This document shows positions 1 to 5,564 of a stretch of 6,396 bases of DNA, piece by piece. The stretch is from positions 1 to 6,396 of the forward strand of contig JADHLS010000317.1 of assembly GCA_016780605.1 (NCBI GenBank), given 5' to 3'. The notes beneath the pieces are model-generated. The model had not been told where the DNA came from. It did not search any database and saw only the letters and a list, made by a program, of their open reading frames with translations. A program made the position numbers and the translations under genes. The number at the start of each line of letters is the position of its first letter. Position 1 is the first letter of the stretch. The stretch is from Reyranella sp. (lineage in GTDB: Bacteria; Pseudomonadota; Alphaproteobacteria; Reyranellales; Reyranellaceae).

Positions 1-1436
1 TCGACGCGCGATTCCAGCAGCACGGCGCGGCCGTCGGTGAGCCGTGCGCGCGGCGCCTCGATCGCCTGCTGCAAGGGCAGGCCGTAGTCGATGTACTGAA
101 CCATCGCCTGGACCTGGGTCTGCAGGATGCCGTAGCTGCCGGGCGTGCCCAGCGCCAGCACAGGCTTGTCGTCCTGGGTGACGATCGACGGCGCCACGCA
201 GATCGGCATGGCGTCGCCCTGCTTCACGCGATTGGGGCTGCCCGGCGTGACGTCGGCCCAATAGAGGAAGTTGTTGAGGCAGAGCCCGGTGCCGGGCACG
301 ACGACGCCCGAGCCGAACACGCTGCCGAGGCTCTGCGTCACGCACACCATGTTGCCGTGCTTGTCGGCGATCGAGAACGACGTCGTGTGGCCTTCGGTGG
401 CGGGCGGCGTCCATTGCTCGGTCGGGCCGACCACCGGCTTGCCGTCGCGCACGCGTGCCCGCAGGCCCTCGACGTGGCCGTCCGACAGCAGCTCCGCCAG
501 CTTCTGCTTGGACGGCACGCCGTTGGCGATGCGCACGCCGGCAGCGATGCGGATCGCGCGCAGCACCGTATCGATATGGTCGGTGCCGTTGCGCGACATC
601 TTTCCAAGATCGAAGCCTTCGAGGATGCGCATCGTCAGCAGGTACTGGAACGCCTCGCAGGGCGGCGGCGGCACATGGATGGTGCGGCCGCGATAGCCCG
701 CCGCCACCGGATCGATCCAATGGGTCTTGAAGTCCATCAGGTCGTCCATGGTCAGCGTGCCGCCGAGCTCGGCGAGCCGGTCGATCAGCTTCTTGCCGAG
801 CGCGCCGCCATACATCAGCCCGGGACCCTCGGCCGCCAGCGCCTCCAGCGTCCCGGCGAGGTCAGGTTGTTTCAGCACGGCGCCCAGCGCCGGCTTGCCG
901 CCGCTGATCCCGCCGAGATAGTTGCGCGACCATTCGGGGTAGAGCTTGTCGTGGCCGCGAATCTCGTGGCTCGCGCCGCCGATCTCCTCGGCGTTGAACT
1001 CGATCAGGGAAAAGCCGTCGCGAGCGACCTGGATCGCCGGCGCGAACAGCTCGGTCAGCTTCTTGGTGCCGTAGGCGCCGACCATCTCGCACCAGCCGCC
1101 GAGGTTGCCCGGCGCGCCGACGGCGACCGGTCCGCGCAGGATCTGCTCGCGGCGGGAGAGCTTCTCCAGCGGGAACTTGCGCGGGATCAGGCTCATGAAG
1201 TTGAGCGATCGCACGCGCCGCTCGGCCGAGATGTAGCAGGTCGCCATGCCCATGCCGGCCAGGCCCGACATGTAGGGCTCGACGACGTTCAGCGTCGCCG
1301 CCGTCGCTGCCGCGGCATCGAAGGCGTTGCCGCCGTTGCTCAGCACGCGCGCGCCCGCGGCCGCGGCGAGCGGATGGGCGGCGGCCACCATGCCGTGCCG
1401 CGATGCGATTGTCGGACGCCTGCCGTGCTGCAACAT
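1..1436 (-). CDS. Gamma-glutamyltransferase-family Ntn hydrolase, 3' end beyond the window
   Basis: The reverse strand is open for 478 codons from ATG 1436 to the left edge, so the C-terminus is missing. The family (MEROPS T03) makes a proenzyme that cuts itself before a threonine, which becomes the nucleophile. Visible marks are the N-terminal SRHGMVAAAHPLAAAAG and LSNGGNAFDAA blocks (residues 12-43), the small-subunit start HTTSFSIADKHGN (350-362, nucleophile expected at Thr351), FGSG (374-377), LNN (387-389), and PGSYG plus IEAPRARL near the end. No signal peptide is seen, so it is probably cytoplasmic. A GGGGAG ribosome site (1447-1442) lies 5 nt before the ATG. Compared with E. coli Ggt from memory, the glutamyl-binding residues are replaced: R114 by Met81, N411 by Gly371, D433 by Trp393, S462/S463 by Ile412/Cys413, G484 by Ser. 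The fold is clear; glutathione as substrate is doubtful. It is divergent from the monooxygenase gene. Confidence 0.93.
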   Translation of the reverse strand, partial: MLQHGRRPTIASRHGMVAAAHPLAAAAGARVLSNGGNAFDAAAATAATLNVVEPYMSGLAGMGMATCYISAERRVRSLNFMSLIPRKFPLEKLSRREQILRGPVAVGAPGNLGGWCEMVGAYGTKKLTELFAPAIQVARDGFSLIEFNAEEIGGASHEIRGHDKLYPEWSRNYLGGISGGKPALGAVLKQPDLAGTLEALAAEGPGLMYGGALGKKLIDRLAELGGTLTMDDLMDFKTHWIDPVAAGYRGRTIHVPPPPCEAFQYLLTMRILEGFDLGKMSRNGTDHIDTVLRAIRIAAGVRIANGVPSKQKLAELLSDGHVEGLRARVRDGKPVVGPTEQWTPPATEGHTTSFSIADKHGNMVCVTQSLGSVFGSGVVVPGTGLCLNNFLYWADVTPGSPNRVKQGDAMPICVAPSIVTQDDKPVLALGTPGSYGILQTQVQAMVQYIDYGLPLQQAIEAPRARLTDGRAVLLESRV

Positions 1437-1530
1437 ATGCTCTCCCCAATTGCGGGCGGATCGTGCCCGCTTGTGCGCGTCACGACCAGCAACAATTGCA
1501 CCAAAGCATCGGCCGGGGGACAATCGAGGC
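1437..1530. promoter_or_regulatory. Divergent intergenic region with inverted and direct repeats
   Basis: These 94 bp separate the divergent GGT-like and monooxygenase genes and must hold both promoters if they are not read through from elsewhere. I see no convincing -35/-10 pair on either strand. Visible structure is a 6-bp inverted repeat GCGGGC (1452-1457) / GCCCGC (1465-1470) around a 7-nt spacer, and the heptamer CAATTGC twice in the same orientation (1447-1453 and 1493-1499). These are candidate operator sites for the LysR-type regulator encoded two genes downstream; that link is a guess from layout. The GGGGAG at 1447-1442 (minus) serves the GGT-like gene and GGGGGA at 1515-1520 (plus) probably serves the monooxygenase. 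Confidence 0.45.
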
Positions 1531-2622
1531 ATGCAAGGCAATAGGCGTAGACTGGAATTCGGCTGGTTCCTGCCGACGGCGGGTGACACCACGGCATACG
1601 GTTTGGCGAGCGCCCAGGTCGCGCCCTCGCTCCCGATGTTCGACCGCATCGTCGCGGCCGCCGAGGCGGCGGGCTTCGAGTACATGCTGGTGCCGGTGCA
1701 GACCGCGTGCTGGGAGGCGTGGATCTCGAGCGCCCTGATGGTGGGACGCTCCAAGTCGATCCGCATGCTGGTGGCGGCGCGACCCTCCTACATCAACCCG
1801 GTGCTGCTGGCCAAGATGATCGCAACCTTCGACCAGCTGTCGGGCGGCCGCATCTGTATCAACCTGATTGCGGGGCAGAGCGAGCAGGAGAACGAATCGG
1901 AAGGCATCAAGTGGGGCAAGGAAGAGCGCTATGAAATCATGGACGAGGAGGTCTCGATCCTGAAGGCGCTGTGGACGGCGCGCGGGCCACTCACCTACGA
2001 TGGCAAGTTCTATCAACTGAAGGGCGCGCAGATCCGCCCGCATCCGCTGCAGCAGCCCTATCCAAGGTTCTATCTCGGCGGTGGCTCCAGGCAGGCCTGG
2101 GAGATTTCGGCCAAGCATTCCGACGTGCATCTCTTCTGGGGCGATACCTACGAGCGCATCCGCGCCAACATGGCCACCATCCGCAGCATGGCGGCAAAGC
2201 ATGGCCGTGAGAACGACATCGGCTTCGGCATGCGCCTGCAGATCGTCTGCCGGCAGACCGAAAAGGAAGCCTGGGAGTTCGCCCACGAGCTGGTGGGTCA
2301 CGCCAGCGAGGCGCAGAAGGCTTTCGTGAGGGAGCGCTTCGCGAGCTCCGAGGCCAATCGCCGCGTGCGTGAACTCGCGACCCAGGGCGAGGTCATCGAG
2401 CGCAACCTGTGGACCGGCATCACCCAGGTGCGGCCGGGTGCGGGCATCGCCATCGTCGGCACGCCGGAGCAGTGCGCGGCGACCCTGCAGGACTTCATCG
2501 ATCTCGGCTGCCACTCCTTCTGTCTCTCGGGCTACCTGCACGACGAGGAGGCCGAGCGCTTCGGCAAGTGGGTGATGCCCATCCTGCGCGATCGCAATCG
2601 CGAGCGCATGCTCGCGGCGTGA
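1531..2622 (+). CDS. LLM-class flavin-dependent monooxygenase, SsuD-like
   Basis: This 363-residue protein belongs to the luciferase-like FMN-dependent monooxygenases and aligns from end to end, from memory, with alkanesulfonate monooxygenase SsuD, which uses reduced FMN and oxygen to release sulfite from sulfonates. Shared blocks are FGWFLPTAGDT (10-20), TACWEAW (58-64, Cys60 matching SsuD C54), VAARPSYINPVLLAKMIATFDQLSGGR (81-107), QQPYPRFYLGGGS (174-186), RNLWTGITQVRPGAG (291-305, Arg301 matching R297) and LSGYLHDEEA (332-341, Tyr335 matching Y331). Arg235 matches R226, but the active-site His228 of SsuD is Gln237 here, so the substrate may differ. The frame is open upstream as far as 1327; ATG 1531 is chosen because family similarity begins just after it, it has a GGGGGA site 10 nt upstream, and an earlier start would overlap the divergent gene. 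No SsuE reductase or sulfonate transporter is in the window. Its stop overlaps the LysR gene. Confidence 0.92.
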   Translation: MQGNRRRLEFGWFLPTAGDTTAYGLASAQVAPSLPMFDRIVAAAEAAGFEYMLVPVQTACWEAWISSALMVGRSKSIRMLVAARPSYINPVLLAKMIATFDQLSGGRICINLIAGQSEQENESEGIKWGKEERYEIMDEEVSILKALWTARGPLTYDGKFYQLKGAQIRPHPLQQPYPRFYLGGGSRQAWEISAKHSDVHLFWGDTYERIRANMATIRSMAAKHGRENDIGFGMRLQIVCRQTEKEAWEFAHELVGHASEAQKAFVRERFASSEANRRVRELATQGEVIERNLWTGITQVRPGAGIAIVGTPEQCAATLQDFIDLGCHSFCLSGYLHDEEAERFGKWVMPILRDRNRERMLAA

Positions 2623-3527
2623 TGCTGCGCGCCGCCGTTCCGGATTTCAGTGCACGTCAGCTCGAAGCCGTCCTGGCGCTGGTCGAATACGGCAGCTTCG
2701 TCGCCGCCGCCGCCAAGTTGCGCATTTCCCAGCCGGCGCTGACACGCGCCGTCAAGCGACTGGAGACCGAGCTCGGTGTACGCCTGTTCGACCGCACGAC
2801 GCGTCGCGTGCAGGTCACCGCCGCCGGCCGTGAGTTCGCGGCGGTCGCCGAGCGAATGCTGGCCGATCTCGGCATCACCGTGCAGAGCGTTCGCGAAGTG
2901 GCTCAGGAGCGGCGCGGCCTGGTCGTGTTGTCGAGCGTCATGTCGGTTGCCGGCGCCTTCCTGCCGCGCCTGATCGCCGCCTACCGCGCCGACCGGCCGG
3001 GCGTGGAGATCCATGTCCGCGAAAGCGTGCACGGTTCGGTCATGGAGGACGTACGCAGCGGCGTCGCCGATTTCGGCCTGGGCTATGTCGACGAGCTGCC
3101 CGACTTCGCCGTCGGCACGCCGCTTGGCCGCGAGACGTTCTGTGTCGTGACCTCGGCGCGCCACAAGCTCGCCGGCCGCCGCAAGCTCACCCTGGCCGAT
3201 CTCTCCGACCAGCCGATCGTGGCGCTGCCCACCGATTCGCGCACGCGCCGCACCGTCGATGCCGCGGCGGCGATGGCGAGCGTGCCGCTGCGCCAGATGG
3301 TGATGGTGACGCAGATCGCCACCTTGCTCGGCCTGGTCGCGGCCGACGTCGGCGTGGGCATCGTGCCGCGCGGCGCCGTGCCGGCCGACCGCAAGCTGCG
3401 CGCCGTACCGCTCGAGCCGCGGCTGGTGCGTCGCATCGGCGTGATCGCGTTGCGAGAGCGCGAGCCGACCCCGGCCGCTGCGGGCTTCCTGGCGCTGTTG
3501 CGGCGCGAATGGCCGCGCGGCAATTGA
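2622..3527 (+). CDS. LysR-type transcriptional regulator
   Basis: This 301-residue protein has the usual LysR-family length and layout. The winged helix-turn-helix spans about residues 9-70, with FSARQLEAVLALVEYGSF, then KLRISQPALTRAVKRLE (recognition helix) and LGVRLFDRTTRRVQVTAAG (wing). A linker helix follows to about 92 and a periplasmic-binding-protein-like effector domain to the end. The effector cannot be told from sequence. The ATG shares its A with the monooxygenase stop (TGATG) and has no clear ribosome site, so translation is probably coupled to the gene before it; a GTG one codon earlier is a possible alternative. Regulators of this family often control adjacent or divergent genes, making the 1437-1530 region and the dyad-containing promoter at 3565-3592 the natural targets. 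The stop TGA is at 3525-3527. Confidence 0.95.
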   Translation: MLRAAVPDFSARQLEAVLALVEYGSFVAAAAKLRISQPALTRAVKRLETELGVRLFDRTTRRVQVTAAGREFAAVAERMLADLGITVQSVREVAQERRGLVVLSSVMSVAGAFLPRLIAAYRADRPGVEIHVRESVHGSVMEDVRSGVADFGLGYVDELPDFAVGTPLGRETFCVVTSARHKLAGRRKLTLADLSDQPIVALPTDSRTRRTVDAAAAMASVPLRQMVMVTQIATLLGLVAADVGVGIVPRGAVPADRKLRAVPLEPRLVRRIGVIALREREPTPAAAGFLALLRREWPRGN

Positions 3528-3564
3528 TGCATCGGCTGCAACAATCCTGTCTATCAAGTTGACG

Positions 3565-3592
3565 TTGGCATAGGGCGCCGCGGCGCTATGCT
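3565..3592 (+). promoter_or_regulatory. Sigma-70-like promoter within a dyad, upstream of the selenoprotein operon
   Basis: TTGGCA (3565-3570, five of six matches to TTGACA) and TATGCT (3587-3592, four of six matches to TATAAT) are separated by 16 bp, the best promoter-like pair found in the window. The same bases contain the dyad GCATAG-N12-CTATGC (3568-3591), with an inner palindrome GCGCC-GC-GGCGC (3575-3586). A protein bound to the dyad would cover both promoter elements, so repression is the simplest reading. Transcription would begin near 3599, leaving a very short leader before the ribosome site at 3601. This is a by-eye call without experimental support. Confidence 0.5.
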
Positions 3593-3600
3593 TGGCGTCC

Positions 3601-3606
3601 GGAGGA
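3601..3606 (+). promoter_or_regulatory. Strong Shine-Dalgarno fixing the GTG start at 3611
   Basis: GGAGGA lies just before GTG 3611 (GGAGG, then 5 nt AAAAC-type spacer). It is the closest match to consensus in the window and decides the GTG start, because no in-frame ATG nearby has a comparable site. Confidence 0.8.
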
Positions 3607-3610
3607 AAAC

Positions 3611-4672
3611 GTGCAGCTCTCATCGCGGACCTACGACGCGGACAACATCGCCGCGGTCCAGGAGCTCTATCACTCGAACGGCTGGACCGACGGCCTGCCC
3701 ATCGTGCCGCCGACGCGCGAGGCGGTCGAAGCCTGCCTGGAATGGGCGATGATGCCGCCCGACCAGCTGATCGGCATCGAACCGGTGCGCGGGCTTGCCG
3801 TCACCGCCGAGAAGCTTGCGGTCAACGCCGTGATGGCGGGGTGTCTGCCCATGCATTTCCCCGTCGTCGTCACCGCCTGGACGGCGATGATGCAGGAGGA
3901 GTTCCTGATGCACGGCGCCACCGCCAGCACCGGCGGCTGCGCCGTGCTGGTGGTGCTGAACGGCCCGATCCGGCTGGAGCTCGGCGCCAGCGGCGGCTTC
4001 AATGCCTTGGGCAACAGCGATCGCGCCACCGCCGTGATCGGCCGCGCCATCCGGCTCTGCTTGATCAACCTGATGGATGTGCGGCCGGGCGTCATCGACC
4101 GCTCGACCTTGGGCCATCCCGGCAAGTTCAGCTACTGCATCGCCGAGGATGAGGAGGACACGACCTGGAAGTCGCTGGCTGAGCAGCGCGGCATTCCGAA
4201 GGAAGCCTCGGCGGTGACCGTGATGGCGGCGGGCGCGCCACGGCAGATCATGAACGAGTGGACGACCAGGCCCGAGGACATTCTGGAGACCTTCGCCGCC
4301 GAGATGCGCGCCAATCTCAGGCACTATTCGATCCATCCCGGCAATTACGCGCTCATCATTCCCAAGCAGCTGCGCGAACACCTGCAGGCGGCCGGCTGGA
4401 GCAAGACCGACATCGCGGGCTTCATCCATGAGCGCGCGCGCATCCATCGCCGCGAGTGGGCCGAGGTCGGCAAGGGCGCGGTCGTGCGCGATCGCGGCGA
4501 CAGCGTCTATCCGGCGATGGAATCGGCGGACCAGCTTCTGGTCGTGGCCGCAGGCGGTCCGGCCGGCGGCTTCGGCGCCATCATCCCTCCGTGGCTCGGC
4601 AACAAGAGCCATGCCGTCACCATGGCGATCGGCGCCTGCGTCGATTGCGAGCTCCCCAAGAAGCAACAGTAG
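3611..4672 (+). CDS. Conserved protein of unknown function, UGSC-selenoprotein operon partner
   Basis: I do not recognise a named enzyme in this 353-residue protein and give no function. It starts at GTG with an excellent ribosome site. There is no signal peptide and no clear membrane span. Noticeable blocks are NGWTDGLPIVPPT (23-35), which looks like a conserved N-terminal signature; a small-residue and cysteine-containing stretch TASTGGCAVLVVLNGPIRLELGASGG (104-129); VRPGVIDRSTLGHPGKFSYC (157-176); an amphipathic segment at 225-285; a glycine-rich VVAAGGPAGGFGAIIPPWLG (311-330); and a C-terminal CVDC at 343-346, a CXXC pair of the sort used in thiol redox or metal binding. It ends only 9 nt before the selenoprotein gene, so the two are almost certainly co-transcribed and probably work together. 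My recollection that proteins with the WTDGLPVVPPT signature occur beside UGSC genes is weak and should be tested. Confidence 0.88.
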   Translation: MQLSSRTYDADNIAAVQELYHSNGWTDGLPIVPPTREAVEACLEWAMMPPDQLIGIEPVRGLAVTAEKLAVNAVMAGCLPMHFPVVVTAWTAMMQEEFLMHGATASTGGCAVLVVLNGPIRLELGASGGFNALGNSDRATAVIGRAIRLCLINLMDVRPGVIDRSTLGHPGKFSYCIAEDEEDTTWKSLAEQRGIPKEASAVTVMAAGAPRQIMNEWTTRPEDILETFAAEMRANLRHYSIHPGNYALIIPKQLREHLQAAGWSKTDIAGFIHERARIHRREWAEVGKGAVVRDRGDSVYPAMESADQLLVVAAGGPAGGFGAIIPPWLGNKSHAVTMAIGACVDCELPKKQQ

Positions 4673-4681
4673 AGGCAAGTC

Positions 4682-5206
4682 ATGACGTTCCGTGTCCTCG
4701 ATCCGACGCCGGAGAAGGCCCCGCCGGTCGGTCAGCTCGCGCCGCGCCTCGACACGCTCGAGGGCAAGACCATCGGCTTCATCTCCAACGGCAAGGAAGG
4801 CACCAAGGGCTTCTTCGCCCATCTCGACCGCGTGCTGCGCGAGGAGCATGGCGTCGCCAAGGTGGTGATGCGCACCAAGTCGAACTACAGCGCGCCCGCC
4901 GACGCCCACATCGTTGCCGAGATCAGGAACTGGGATGCCGTCATCTCCGGCATAGGAGATTGAGGCAGCTGTTCATCGTGCAGTCTGCACGACTCCGTAA
5001 CGGCTGAACGTCTCCTGGTTCCAGCCTTCAGCGTCATGACCGAGCGCTTCGTCAGCGCCGCCGAAATGATGAGCCGGGTGCTGGGCATGCCGGGGTATGC
5101 CTTCGCCAGGATCGGCCACCCGGTAAGCAGCGCCACCGACGAAGGCCTGAAGGCGATGGCAAGGCTCGCCGTCGAACGGGGCAGGGCGATGCTGGTCCGC
5201 GGCTGA
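4682..5206 (+). CDS. UGSC-family selenoprotein, TGA at codon 94 read as selenocysteine
   Basis: Conventional reading gives a 93-residue product ending at TGA 4961-4963. Reading that TGA as selenocysteine extends the frame by 80 codons to TGA 5204-5206, giving 174 residues. The N-terminal half has QLAPRLDTLEGKTIGFISNGK (18-38), typical in my memory of the UGSC family, then a beta strand DAVISGIGD (85-93) leading into U94-G-S-C97, followed by SSC100SLHDS. The C-terminal part (PAFSVMTERF, RVLGMPGYAFARIGHP at 132-147) resembles the rest of the same family. UXXC is a redox pair like the CXXC of thioredoxin-type proteins; the family's reaction is not known to me. It has no signal peptide and is probably cytoplasmic. 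An AGAGG site (4671-4675) lies 6 nt before the ATG. Expression needs SelA/B/C/D from elsewhere in the genome. A nonsense-mutated CGSC gene is the alternative; the SECIS-like hairpin argues against it. Confidence 0.93.
4954..5016 (+). promoter_or_regulatory. Bacterial SECIS-like element around and after the UGA
   Basis: The core is the perfect inverted repeat UCGUGCA-GUC-UGCACGA at 4976-4992. Its loop G (4983) is 20 nt from the end of the UGA, within the spacing used by bacterial SECIS elements bound by SelB. The stretch UGCAGUCUGCAC differs by one missing G from the UGCAGGUCUGCAC of the E. coli fdhF SECIS as I remember it, and keeps the loop GU. Two further helices can extend it: GTTCA (4971-4975) with TGAAC (5005-5009), and AGGAGA (4954-4959) with TCTCCT (5011-5016), the latter enclosing the UGA. 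A small hairpin CCG-TAA-CGG (4995-5003) could fill the 3' internal loop. The upper hairpin is well supported; the lower pairings are by eye only. Confidence 0.82.
4961..4963 (+). other. In-frame UGA, selenocysteine codon (Sec94)
   Basis: This TGA sits between GAT (Asp93) and GGC (Gly95) and forms the U of the UGSC motif. The frame stays open for 80 codons beyond it, and those codons encode protein matching the family. The next base is G (UGAG). Confidence 0.92.
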
Positions 5207-5215
5207 AGCGCCCGC

Positions 5216-5279
5216 GTTCCGCTCGGGCAACCTTTGCCGCAACCATACGTTGGGGCCCGAGCGAAAGCCGCAACGGAAC
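5216..5279 (+). repeat. Extended inverted repeat after the selenoprotein gene, possible terminator
   Basis: GCTCGGGC (5221-5228) pairs perfectly with GCCCGAGC (5255-5262) around a 26-nt loop, in which CAAC (5228-5231) can also meet GTTG (5249-5252). The overlapping arm GTTCCG (5216-5221) pairs with CGGAAC (5274-5279), so the outer stem can continue after an 11-nt bulge. There is no T-run after the stem, so it is not a classical intrinsic terminator. It could be an attenuator, an mRNA 3'-end stabiliser or a processing site between the selenoprotein and the small membrane protein gene. Confidence 0.5.
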
Positions 5280-5294
5280 AGGGAGTGCGGAGCA

Positions 5295-5519
5295 ATGAGG
5301 CCGCTCGTGATCTTCGGTGTGATGATGATCGCCATTGGCGTCGCGGGCCTGGTGATCGACAACATCTCGTTCACCCAGAAGCGCGCCATCGTCGATGCGG
5401 GCCCCATCAAGGTCACCGCCGAGCAGCAGCACCTCATCTCCATTCCGACCATCGCCGGCGTCGTCGCCATTGCAACCGGTGTGGGCATGATCTTCTTCGG
5501 ACGCCAAGCGCGTGGATGA
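5295..5519 (+). CDS. Small two-helix membrane protein of unknown function
   Basis: The 74-residue product has two hydrophobic segments, about residues 3-21 (PLVIFGVMMIAIGVAGLVI) and 50-68 (IPTIAGVVAIATGVGMIFF), joined by a 28-residue polar loop containing QKRAIVDAGPIKVTAEQQ. This layout, including the DAGPI-K-V-TAE stretch before the second helix, is typical of short conserved inner-membrane proteins of unknown function common in Proteobacteria; I cannot give a family number with confidence. ATG 5295 is preferred: GGGAG (5281-5285) lies 9 nt upstream and the first helix starts right after the Met. A TTG at 5250 in the same frame would add 15 charged residues and is less likely. It is 88 bp after the selenoprotein gene with an inverted repeat between, so membership of that operon is uncertain. 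Confidence 0.78.
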   Translation: MRPLVIFGVMMIAIGVAGLVIDNISFTQKRAIVDAGPIKVTAEQQHLISIPTIAGVVAIATGVGMIFFGRQARG

Positions 5520-5564
5520 CACGTCGCTGCCAACGCGCGAACAGCGCAGCAGTAACGTGCGCTT

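Noticed and set aside
357..1544. 395-codon open frame on the plus strand
   Set aside because: It is antisense to the clear GGT-like gene; its composition (Arg/Ala/Gly-rich, no recognisable motifs) is that of a GC-rich shadow frame.
3559..3592. TTGACG (3559-3564) as the -35 element
   Set aside because: It would need a 22-bp spacer to TATGCT; TTGGCA at 3565 gives a 16-bp spacer instead.
3565..3592. Sigma-54 promoter built on TTGGCA
   Set aside because: The required TTGC-type -12 element is not present at the right distance.
2532..3623. 363-codon open frame on the minus strand
   Set aside because: Antisense to the LysR gene, which is unambiguous.
3620..4909. 429-codon open frame on the minus strand
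   Set aside because: Antisense to the 353-residue partner and the start of the selenoprotein gene; His/Ala/Arg-rich low-information sequence with no start signal.
4682..4963. A complete 93-residue protein ending at TGA 4961
   Set aside because: It lacks the family's active-site motif and second half, both of which continue in the same frame after the TGA.
4964..5206. Pseudogene remnant created by a nonsense mutation
   Set aside because: The TGA falls exactly at the U of UGSC, no other lesion is present, and a SECIS-like hairpin with altered codon use follows it.
5036..5206. Separate small gene starting at ATG 5036
   Set aside because: It is in the same frame as the selenoprotein (Met119), has no ribosome site, and its sequence is the C-terminal part of that family.
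4973..5533. 186-codon open frame on the minus strand covering the small membrane protein
   Set aside because: The plus-strand 74-residue frame has two clean membrane segments and a ribosome site; the minus frame also conflicts with the selenoprotein gene.
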